Shown: positions 37,901 through 49,900 of the stretch, piece by piece
How the letters are laid out: each line of letters begins with the position of its first letter
Position numbering within the stretch: the stretch's first letter is position 1
NCBI GenBank assembly: GCA_008360975.2
Contig: CM039182.1
Location: 152,495,858-152,559,857, forward strand
Source: Lichenostomus cassidix
Lineage: Eukaryota; Chordata; Aves; Passeriformes; Meliphagidae
Reading direction: 5' to 3'
DNA length: 64,000 nt
Position numbers and translations under genes: made by a program
The notes under the pieces: generated by a model
What the model was told of the DNA's origin: nothing
What the model saw: the letters and a program-made list of their open reading frames with translations, nothing else
The model's database searches: none

Positions 37901-40900
37901 CCATATCCTCCCGCAGGTGATTCCCGAACATTTCCCGCAGCTCCTCACACCCCACACTCGGCCCACACATCCGCAGGGCGAATTTGCACGCCTGGAAAAC
38001 AAACGGGAATGCTGGGAATTTGGGATTGGGATTGGGATAGGGATCAGAATTGAAATCACAACACCCAGGGAATGTGGGAATTTGGGATTGGGACTGGGAC
38101 ACCCCAGGGCTGTGGGATCCTCACCTCCATCCCAACCCCATACCCACATTCCCTGGGTGTCCCAATCCCCATCCCAATTCCCGGAATTCCCAGAATTCCC
38201 GGGATTGCCGTGTCTCACCTTGACGACCTCGGGGCAGGGGTCCTGCAGGTGCAGCAGCAGCGTCACCAGCCCGTTCAGGATCTGCTCCGAGAACACCTCG
38301 GAGTCGCGGCGGCCGAAGCGCGAGAGATTCCCGAACAGGACGATGGAGCAGCGCCGCAGCTCCGAGTGCTCCTGCGGGAACGGGGCGGGAGGGGTGGGAA
38401 ACCCCGGAATTCCCATACTGGGATCCCAAAATAAACATCCCACTGGGATCCCGAAATCCCCATTCCACTGGGATCCCGAAATCACCATCCTTTGAACCCA
38501 AAATCCACATCCCACTGGGATCCCAAAATAAACATCCCACTGGGATCCCGAAATCCCCATCTTGGGATCCCAAAATAAACATCCTGTCATCCCAAAATCC
38601 CAATCCTGCTGGGATCCCGAAATCCACATCCTGTTTTTCCCACCCAACCCCAATGATCCAATCCCAATGATCCCAATGAACCAATCCCAAAAACCAATCC
38701 CAATGAACCAATCCCAATGATACAATCCCAATGATCCAATCCCAATGATGCAATCCTAATGATCCAATCCCAGTTATCTAATCCCAATGATCCAATCCAA
38801 ATAACCAATCCCAGTTATCCAATCCCATTGATCCAACCCCAGTTATCCAACCCCAATGATCCAATCCCAGTTATCCAACCCCAATGATCCAATCCCAGTT
38901 ATCCAATCCCAATGATCCAATCCCAAAGATCCAATCCCAACAGGACAATCCCAGCAGAACCCTCAGCTCTGCCCCAGAGCTGGGATGAATATCCAGGAAA
39001 AGCCCCAGGATTCGGGAATGATTTGGGAACAACAAACCCCACAGGACGTTCCAGCACCCCGGCAGTTCCAAAACCACCCCATTCCCAGAATTCCCCGTCC
39101 TGGCATTCCGGGATGTCTCCGTACGCTGTCGAAGAAGGGTCGGATCCGGATGGCCACGTGGAGCAGCGTGGATCTCACTTCCTGCTCCTCCAGGTGATGC
39201 AGGAGCTTGGAGAGACTCCTCATGGCTTCCAGAGCCACCAGGTTGTTGGGATCGTCCTTGTCGTCCAGGCCGCCCACCATGGAGGCGAGGAGCTGCGCGC
39301 CGTGCTGCCGGAGCTGCGGGAATTTGGGATGGGAGAGGGGATTTGGGATGGGAGAGGGAATTTGGGATTGGGGAGGGAAAAATGGGATTGGAGAGGGAAT
39401 TTGGGATTGGAGAGGGGATTTGGGATTGGAGAGGGAATTTGGGATTGGAGAGGGGATTTGGGATGGGAGAGGGGATTGGGATTGGAGAGGGAATTGGGAT
39501 GGAGAGGGAATTGGGATTGGAGAAGGAATTTGGGATCGGAGAGGGGATTTGGGATCGGAGAGGAAATTGGGATTGGAGAGAGAATTGGGATGGAGAGGGA
39601 AAAATGGGATTGGAGAGGGAAAAATGGGATTGGAGAGGGAAAAATGGGATTGGAGAGGGAATTGGGGATTGGAGAGGGAAAAATGAGATTGGAGGGATTC
39701 CAGGGGGATGTGGGGATGGTTTGGATTGCCAGATTCCTTGGGATTTAGCATTCCATGGTTTTAGGATTCCATGGTTTTAGGATTCTGTGATTTAAGGGTT
39801 CCTTGATTTTAGCTTTCCCTGATTTTAGGATTCCATTATTTCAGCACTCCCTGATTTTAGCATTCCATGATTTTTGCATTCCCTAATTTTAGCAATCCCC
39901 TTTTTCCAGGAATTCTGGGAATGGCTCAGGGGAAATTCCCAGGAGAGAGAGCTGGGGGGAAAAATCCCAGAAAAATCCAGGATTGAAGTGATCCAGGTTG
40001 GAATCTCCTCCAGCCTTCCCAATTTTTTTTCCCAATTTTTTTCCTCCTGGAAACTGGGAGAAAATTCCAGAAAATCCAAAAAAATCCCACAAAACCTCAT
40101 CCTGCCATTTCCCAGGACATTCCAATCTCCATCCACATGCAAGCAGGAAAAATGGGAATTTTTTCCCACTTTTCCCGATGGATTTCCATCCTCATTCCCA
40201 CCTTTTCCGGCGATCCCGAGGCGACATTCCCAAGCCCTCGGATCGCCAAAACTCGGACCAGCAGGGAGGAATCTTTTTCCAGAGCCGTCAGAGCATCCAG
40301 CAGTGGCTCCAGCAGGATCAGGTCATTCACCACGTGGTGGTTGAGGAGCTGGAAAAATCGGGAAAAAGAGAAAAAAAAAATCAGAAAAAAAATCGGAAAA
40401 ACCTTCCTGAAATTTCCATGGGATTTCCCTTTTCGTGAGGGAATTGGGGAAAGTTGGGAATTTCCATTTTCATGCAGGAATTGGGAAAAGCTGGGAATTT
40501 CCCTTTTCGTGAGGGAATTGGGGAAAGTTGGGAATTTCACTTTTCAGGAGGGAATTGGGAAAAGCTGGGAATTTTCATGAGGGAATTGGGATAATGCGAT
40601 AATGGGATCCGTGGGATAGTGGAATAGTGGAATAATGGGATAATGGGATAACGGGATGATGGAATGGGATCCATGGGATAATGGGATAATGGGATCCATG
40701 GGATCCATGGGATAATGAGATCCATGGGATCCATGGGATAATGGGATGGGATTGGGATGGAGATGGGAAAGGATGGATGGAAGCAAGAGAAGGATGGAGA
40801 GGCGGAGATGGATGGATGGAATGATCCCAGGATGGATCCATGGAATTATCCCTGGAAGGATCCCAGGATGGATCCCAGGATGGATCCCAGGATGGATCCA

Positions 40901-43900
40901 TGGAACTATCCCTGGAAGGATCCCAGGATGGATCCCAGGATGGATCCCAGGATGGATCCCAGGATGGATCCCAGGATGGATCCATGGAATTATCTCTGGA
41001 AGGATCCCAGGATGGATCCCAGGATGGATCCCAGGATGGATCCCAGGATGGATCCCAGGATTCCCATCCCAACATTCCCGTTTTTCCCGCTCACCTCGGC
41101 CAGGAATGCAGTGCTGGTCACCCTCTGGCACTCAAAGACACTTCCCAGCACTGGGATGAGGCTCTGGACAATCCGGGGGATTCTGGGACCGCAGAGCTCG
41201 GCCATCGCCCTGCGGGAATCCCGGAAATTATCCCAAAATCAGCCCGGAAATCAGCCCGGAAATAAACCCTGGAAATCCCAGAAATCCCACTGCCCCGGCA
41301 CTCGAAATCCTGGGAATCCCAGAAATCATCCTGGAAATTATCCCAGAAATTATCCCTGAAATCCTGGAAATCCTAGAAATTCCACTGCCCTGGCACTTGG
41401 AATCCCAGAAATCCCAGAAATCCCATTGCCCCAGCACTCAAAATCCTGGGAATTCCAGAAATCATCCCAGAAATCGTCCTGGAATCATCCTGGAAATCAT
41501 CCCAGAAATCATCACAGAAATTATTCCGGAAATCATCCCGGAAATCATCCCACAAATCCCAGAATGCTGCCTGGCTCCAGTCGGGAATGCCCCAAAATCC
41601 CATCCCACTACTTGGAATTCCCATCCCAATCCCGGAATTCCCATCCCACCCTTTGGAATTCCCACCCCAATCCCACAATTCCCACCCCAATCCCACAATT
41701 CCCACCCCAACCCCACAATTCCCTACCCGGCCAACAGGGCGACTCCGTCATGGTGTCTCTCGGGAATTCCCATCAATTCCCAACCTCCGGAATTTTCCAC
41801 CTTCCTGACGACGTCGTCGTTCCCAGCCCTGACCAGCATGGCCTTCAGCGTCTGCGCCGCGCAGCTGCAACGGGAGCGGGAGGGGTTGGATTGATTTGGG
41901 GTTGGATTTGGGATTGGTTGGATTTGGGATTGGATTTGGGATTGGTTGGATCTGGGGTTGGATTTGGGATTGGTTGGAGTTGGAATTGGATTTGGGATTG
42001 GTTGGAGTCAGGATTGGATTTGGGATTGGATTTGGGATTGGATTTGGGATTGGATCTGAAATTGGATCTAGGATTGATTTGGGATTGATTGGAGTTGGGA
42101 TTGATTGGATTGGGGATTGGATCTGAAATTGGATCTGGGATTGATTTGATTTGGGATTGATTGGATCTGGGATTGATTGGATTCAGGATTGGATTCAGGA
42201 TTGATTGAATTTGGGATTGGATTCAGGATTGACTGGATTCGGTATCAGATTTGGGATTGGAGTTGGGATTGATTGGATTCAGGACTGACTGCATTTGGGA
42301 TTGGATTTGGGATTAGGATTTGGGATTAGGATTTGGGATTAGGATTTGGGATTTATTGGATTCAGGATCAAATTCAGGATTGATTGAATTTGGTATTGGA
42401 TTCAGGATTGATTGGATTTGGGATCAGATCCAGGATTGATTGGATTTGGGATCAAATCCAGGATTGATTGGATTTGGGATCAGATCCAGGACTGATCAAT
42501 TACATTCAGGATCAATTCCATCTCCACCCGGACATCCCCAGGAATTCCTCCTCCTCTCCATCCCACCTCCTCCGGGGAACAAAATCCCAGACAAAACCGG
42601 GAAAGGAAAAAAAATCCCAAAAAACCCTCCGGAGCTACTGGAAGGAATTTATCTTTTTTTTTTTTCCACGGAATGAGCTTTTTATGGGGTTGGGATTTTT
42701 TCTGCCTCGGAGCAACATCTGGAAAACATCTGCAATTCCGTCAAAACACCGGGAAGAGCAGCCAGGGAGGAATCCTGGCCGGCGGGGAGGGCAGGGGAGC
42801 TGATCCCACCCACGGAGGAAATCTGGGATGGGGAATTTGGGATTCCGTCCGAGCTGCCGGGCTGGAATGGCTCCGGGGGGATTGGTGGGAATATTCCCAG
42901 TGGGAATTGTTGGGAATATTCGCATTGGGATTTATCCTGAATATTTGCATTGGGATTCATCCAAATTGGGATTGATCCCAAATATTCCCATTGGGATTTT
43001 TCCCTAATATTCTCATCGGGATTTATCCTGAATATTCCCATTTGGATTTATCCTGGATATTTGCATTGGGATTCATCCAAACTGGGATTTATCCTGAATA
43101 TTCCCACTGGGATTTTTCCTGAATATTTCCATTGGGATTTATCCTGGATATTCACATTGGGATTGATCCAAATTGGGATTTATCCCAAATATTCCCATTG
43201 GGGTTTGTCCTGAATATTCTCATTGGGATTTTTCCCCAATATTCCCAGTGAAATTTATCCCAAATATTTCCATTACATTTTATCCCAAATATTCCTGTTG
43301 GGATTCATCCTGAACATTCCCACTGGGATTTATCCTGACCATTCCCATTAAGATTTGTCCCAAATATTCCCCCTGGGATTTATCCCAAACATTCCCACTG
43401 GGATTTATCTCAAATATTCTCATTGGGATTTATCCCAAATATTCCCACTGGGATTTATCCCAAATATTCCCACTGGGCCAAGGGAAAAGCAGGATGAGGA
43501 ATGGGAATGGAAAAATTCTGTGGAAAACCTGGAAAACTTGGAGCATCCCAGGAGCCTCTGGGGATTCCCAGGATTAATTAGGGATTAATTAAAGGCTGCT
43601 GATGGGAAATCCTGGGAAATCCTGGGAAATCCCGGAATGGTTTGGGCTGGAAGGGATTCTGGGATGATCCCATTCCCAACAATTCCCACAATCCCAGGGT
43701 TCTCTGCCCTGCCTGGGACAATTCCAGGTTTCCTGGGAATCCAATCCCTGCTGCTCCTTTTTTTGGGAATCTCCTGCTCCGGAGGCTCCATCCCAGCGCT
43801 GCTTCCCAAATTCCCAACTCCCCAGTCCCAGCCCTTGGTGTCCATCCCATCCCATTAGCCCATGGATCCCATAAATCCCAAAAATCCCATAAATCCCAAA

Positions 43901-46900
43901 AATCCCATAAATCACATAAATCCTTTCTCATCCCATCCCATCCCATCCCATCCCATAAATTCCATATTCTCATAAATCCCAAAAATCTCATAAAGCCCAT
44001 CAATCCCATCCCATAAATCCCATCCCATGCTATGAATCCTATAAATCCCATAAATCCCATCCCGCTCCATCCCATAATTCCCATCAATCCCATCATCCCA
44101 CCCTCTTTATTCCCCCCATCCTGATTCCCCCTTTTCCCTTTCCTTTTCCCTCTTCTCTTTCCTTTTCCTTTTCCTTTTCCTTTTCCTTTTCCTTTTCCTT
44201 TTCCTTTTCCTTTTCCTTTTCCTTTTCCTTTTCCTTTTCCTCCTTTTCCTTTTCCTTTTCCTTCCTTTCCCCTCCTTTCCTTTCCTTCCCCTTTTCCCCT
44301 TTTTTCCCTTTTTCCCTTTTTTCCCTTTTTCCCTTTTCTGTTTTTCCCTTTTCCCCTTTTCCCCCTTTTTCCCCTTTTCCCCTTTCACCCTTTTCTCCTT
44401 TCTTTTTTCTTTTCCCTTTTCCCCTTTTTCCCCTTTTTCCTTTTTCCCCTTTTCTCCCTTTTTCCCTTTTCCCATTTTTTTCCCTTTCCCCATTTTCCCC
44501 ATTTCCCCCATTTTTCCCCATTTTCCCCCATTTTCCCCTTTTTCCCCTTTTCCCCATTTTTCCCCCTTTTTCCCCTTTTCCTTTTTTCCCTTTTTTTTCC
44601 CCTTTTCCCCTTTTTCCCCTTTTTCCCATTTTTTTCCCCATTTTTCCCCTTTTCCTTTTTTCCCTTTTTTCCCCCCTTTTTCCCCTTTTCTCCCCCTTTT
44701 CCCCTCCAGGTCACCTGCAGGGCTGGAGGTTCCTCCTCTCCCTGGTTCCCAGCAGGAATTTGGGGATCTGGACGCCCACGGAGCATCCCAGGCGGATCAG
44801 CAGCGCCTGGAAAAGCTTCGGGAATTTCTCCAAAACCGCAGCCGCAGCCTCCGGCACAGACATGAGCTCATCCAGCGCGCACGTGGCCTGCGGAGGCAGC
44901 GGGAAAACGGGAATCTCCCGGGAAAAACACTCGGAAAAGGAGTTTTCCGCCCGGCCAGGCGGCCCCAGCTTAACCCCTGATGGAGCTGAATGGGATTTGG
45001 CTTTTTCCCGAATTTTTCCCTGATTTCCTAGGAATTTTTCCCTGATTTACAAGGTTTTCCAGACCCTAAAATCTGAATTTTGGGGTGCAAATTAATCCCG
45101 AATTTTCCCTAGAAATTACTTCCTGATTCCCCAGGAACTAATCCCAGATTCCCTACGAATTATTCTCTCATTCCCAAGGATTTCCAGACCCTAAAACCCA
45201 AACTGTGGGGTGGAAAACTTGGGAATCCCCCGGGAAAAACACTCGGAAAAGGAGTTTTCCGCCCGGCCAGGCGGCCTGAGGTTAACCCCTGATGGAAATG
45301 ACTGGGATTTGGTTTTTTCCCTGATTTTCTAGGAATTTTTCCCTGATTTCCGAGTTTTTCCAGACCCTAAAATCCGAATTTTCGGGGTGGGAATTGTTCC
45401 CTGATTCCCTAGGAATTATTCCCAAATTCCCAAGGTTTTCCAGACCCTAAACCCAAAGTGTGGGGTGGAAATTATTCCCTGATTCTCCAGGAATTATTCC
45501 CTGATGCCCAAGTTTTTCCAGACCCTAAAATCCGAATTGTGGGGTGGAATTAATCCCTAATTTTCCCTAGGAATTATTCCCTCATTCCCAAGGTTTTCCA
45601 GACCCTAAAATCCCAAAGTTTTTGGAGTTTTGGGGGTGGGAATTATTCCCTGATTTTCCCTAGAAATTATTTCCTGGTTCCCTCGGAATTTTTCCCTGAT
45701 TTCTGAGGTTTTCCAGACCCTAAAATCTGAATTGAGGGGTGAGAATCATTCCCTGATTCCCCGGGAATTATTCCCACATTTTTTGGGAATGATTCCCTCA
45801 TTCCCAAGGATTTCCAGACCCTAAACCCAAAGTGTGGGGTGGGAATCAATCCCAGATGTGATTCCCAAAGCTGGAATTTCCTGGGATAATTCAGGAATGT
45901 TTAGGGTGGGAATGAATCCCAGTCAGTGCTGAGGAGGAGGAAAAGGGAATTGGGATTTTTCCAGCTTTTTTCCAGTTGAAAATCTCCCAAGGCAGTTTGG
46001 GATTTTTTTATTTTCTTTTTTTGGGATTTGGATTGGCTGAAATGCAAATATTCCTTGGGAATGGAGAGCTGGAAATCCCAAAAATCCCAGAAATCCCATC
46101 CTTTGGATCTTATCCCATAAATCCCAGAAATCCCATAAAACCCCTAAATCCCACGAATCCCATCCCAACCCATCCCAAAATTCCCAAAATTCCATGAGGA
46201 TTCTCCAGGATTTCCCCCCTTTTCCTGGATCCCAATGAACCTTCAAACTCTGGGAATTCCTTGGGAACTTTTTAGGAATTTAATGGGATTTTTTTAGAAA
46301 TTCCTTGGGAATGCCATGGGAATTTTTAAGGAATTTTTTGGGATTTTTTGGGAATTCCTTGGGAACTTTTCAGGAATTTTGGAGATTTTTTTGGTGAATT
46401 CCTTGGGAATTTTTGGGGGAATTTTTTTGGGAATTCTTTGGGAATTTCTTGGGAATTTCTTGGGAATTTTTTGGGGAATCATTTGGGAATTCCTCAGGAA
46501 TTTTTGGGGGAATTTTGGGCTATTTTCTTGGGAATTTTTTGGGGAATCTTTCGGGAATTTTTTTGGGAATTATTTTGGGAAATTCCCTGGGAATTTTTCC
46601 GTGGATTTTTGGGAATTTTTCCCAGGAATACTCACAGCCAGGCTGAGCGGTGTGGCAGTTCTCTCAGCAGCACTGCCCAGCAGGAAGGTTTTGCTCTCCC
46701 GGAAGGGAATTTCTCGACTTAACTTCTCCAGGAGATTCTCCAGGATTTGGGAAGTCAGAGAAGCTTCTGAGCCCAGAGATCTCCACATGGTGCGGGTGTG
46801 GCTGGGGGGGGAAAAAACGGGAATTTTGGGGGAAAAAATGGGAATTTTGGGGGAAAAAAAAAGGGAATTTTGGAGGAAAAAGTGGGAATAATGGGGAAAA

Positions 46901-49900
46901 AAAGAGATTTTTGGGGGAAAAAATAGGAATTTTTGGAAAAAATTGGGAACTTTGGGGGAAAAAAGTCAGGAACTTTGGGAATTCTTTTCCAGAAGATTCT
47001 CCAGGATTTGGGAAGTCAGAGAAGCTTCAGAGCTCAGAGATTGCCACATGGTGTGGGTGTGGCTGGGGGGGGAAAAACCAGGAATTTTGGAATTCTGGGG
47101 GGAAAAGGGAATTTTGGGGAAAAAAGGGAATTTTGGGTATTCTGGGGGAAAAAATGGGATTTTGGGGATTCTGGGGAAAAAAATAAGAATTTTGAGAAAA
47201 AACAGGAATTTCAGGAATTCCAGGAAAAGGGAAAAAAATCAGGAATTTTGGGAATTCTGGGAAAGAAAAAAAAGGGAATTTTGGTAATTCTGGGAAAAGG
47301 GAAAAAAGGGAAATTCGGGAATAACAGCTGCATCCAGAGCAAAATTCCCAATTTTCTGGTGGGAAACAGCTGGAGAACTCCCTAAAGATCAACTCTCAAT
47401 AGGAAATCCACATCTCTGGGAAAAGTGGTTTCTCCCACAGTGAAATTCCCAATTTTTTCATTAGAAAAATCCCTAAAAATCAACTCCTGAGAGAAATCAG
47501 AGCTCTGGGGAAAACCAGCTTCTCCCAAAGCAAAATTCCCAATTTTCTGCTTGGAAAAATCCCCAAAAATCAACTCTCAATAGGAAATCCACATCTCCAG
47601 GAGAAACAACTTCTCCCACAGCGAAATTCCCAATTTTCCACCCCAACAACCCCAAAAATTCCCTGAAATCCTCCCAAATCCAGGGATTTACACTTCCCAA
47701 CCTGTCGAAGGGCAGGGAGTTCCCCAGCAGGGAGGAAACCACAATTTCGGGATGCTGCAGAGCCAGGAGCAGAACTGATTGCTGAAGGGATTTCCGGAGG
47801 TTTTCCGAATCCAACAATTCCAGCTTGGAGTGGATGACGCCCAGCAGGTCGGGAATCTGCGGGAAAAAATTGGGATTTTGGGAGTTTTTTTGGGATTTTG
47901 GGATTGAGGGAAGGAATTCTGGGGGGTTTGGGATTTGCTGGTTGGGAGATTCCTGGGAAAAAAGGGAACTGTGGGATGGTTGGAGTTGGAAAATCCCTGA
48001 GAGATCATTTGGATCTCAATCCTATCCCATGATTCCCATTATTCCCATTTCATTCCCATTATTCCCATTATTCCCATTCTCAGTCCTATAATTTCCATTA
48101 TTCCCATCATTCTTATTATTCCCATTATTCCCATTCCCATCATTCCCATTCCCATTTCATTCCCATTATTCTTATTATTCCCATTCCCATTCCATGATTC
48201 CCATTATTCCCATTTCATTCCCATCATTCCCATTTCATTCCCACTCCATGCAGAACATTCCCAAAAAATCCTCCCTAAACCCTATGAATTTTTCTGGGAT
48301 TTTTTCTGGAATTCCACCTTTTCCTGCCAGGATTCCATCCCAAAATTCCCTTCCCATCCCACCCCAAAATTCCCCTTTTAAAGCTCCAAATTTTGTGAAT
48401 TTCCCCATGAATTTTTCCGGGAATTTCTCACTGAATTTCTCCAGGATTTTTTCCGGGATTTTTTTGGGAATTCCACCTTTTCCTGCAGGAATTCCACCCC
48501 AAAATTCCCATCCCATCCCATGCCAAAATTCCCAAAATTCTCCTTTTAAACCCCAAACTCTGGGAGTTTTTCCAGGAATTTCTCCGGGATTTTTTCCGGG
48601 ATTTTTTCCTGGATTTTTTCTGGGACTTTTCCTGGGATTTTTTTGGGAATCCCACCTTTTCCTGCAGGATTCCCCCTCTCTCCCTCAGCAGGGAATTCAG
48701 GATCACGGCTGCAGCTCGGGAACAATTCCCATCCGGATCCTCCAGTCCTTCGAAGAGGGAGAAGAGGAAATTCGGGATTTGCTCCGGAGGAATTCGCTTC
48801 CCGATCACCTGGGGGTGGAAAAAAACAGGAAAAATGGGAATAAAAAATGGGAATAAAAATTGGGAAAAATCCTGGGATTGGGAATGGGATTGGGGATGAG
48901 AATGATGGGAAGAATAGGAATAATGGGAATTATGGGGAATAATGGGAATGGTGGGAATGGGACTATGGAAATAATGGGAATAATGGGAATGGAATGGGAA
49001 TAATAGGAATAATGGGAATTATGGGGAATGATGGGAATGATAGAAATGATGGGAATTAATAATGGGAATATTGGGAATGAGGGGAATGATGGGAATGATG
49101 GGAAAATGGGAATGGGAATAATGGGAATTATTGGAATTATGGCAATTATGGGAATTATGGGAATGGAATGGGAAGAATGGGAATAATGGGAATGATGGGA
49201 CTGATGGGAATGATGGGAATATGGGAATAAAGTGAATAATGGAAATGAGGATGGAATGGGAAAAATGGGAATTAATACTGGGAATAATGGAAATAATGCA
49301 ATGGGAATAATGGGAATAGAATGGGAATGTTGGCAATCATGGGAATGGAATGGGAATGGGAATAATAGAAATAATGGGAATAATGGGAATAATGGGACTG
49401 GAATGGGAATGGACATTCCCAGAGGGATTGAATATTCCCACATGGCTTGGACATTCCAGGATCCCTGGGAATGTGGGATGAGGTTGGGAATTGCCTTGGG
49501 AAGATCCAGGAATGGCTGGGATTGGAGCTGAGCTTTCCCAGCCTTGGGAATTCCAGACATTCCCAGATGGAATTCTGGTGATTCCCATTCAGAATTCCAG
49601 CCATTCCCAATTCTGGTCATTCCCAGATGGAATTCCAGCCATTCCCAATTATAATTCCCACCATTCCCAATTCCAGCCATTCCCAATTGGAATTCCAGGA
49701 TTCCCAGCTCTCTCTCACCGAGGCCATCCTGGTGCAGGTGTGGAAAAGGACGGAGAAATCTGGATTTTCCAGCTTTTCCTTGAGTGATTCCAACTCTTCC
49801 AGCAGCTCATCCCGGTGATCCCGGGAAAAACCTGGAATGGGGAGAGAATTCCTGGGATTTGACGCCGAAAATTTGGGGTTTTCCCAGTTTTTGGGGTGAA

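Noticed and set aside
42501..42885. Missing MROH1 exon in the single-copy stretch
   Set aside because: Exons 13 and 14 join in phase and match the human order without a gap, and no frame here matches the family.
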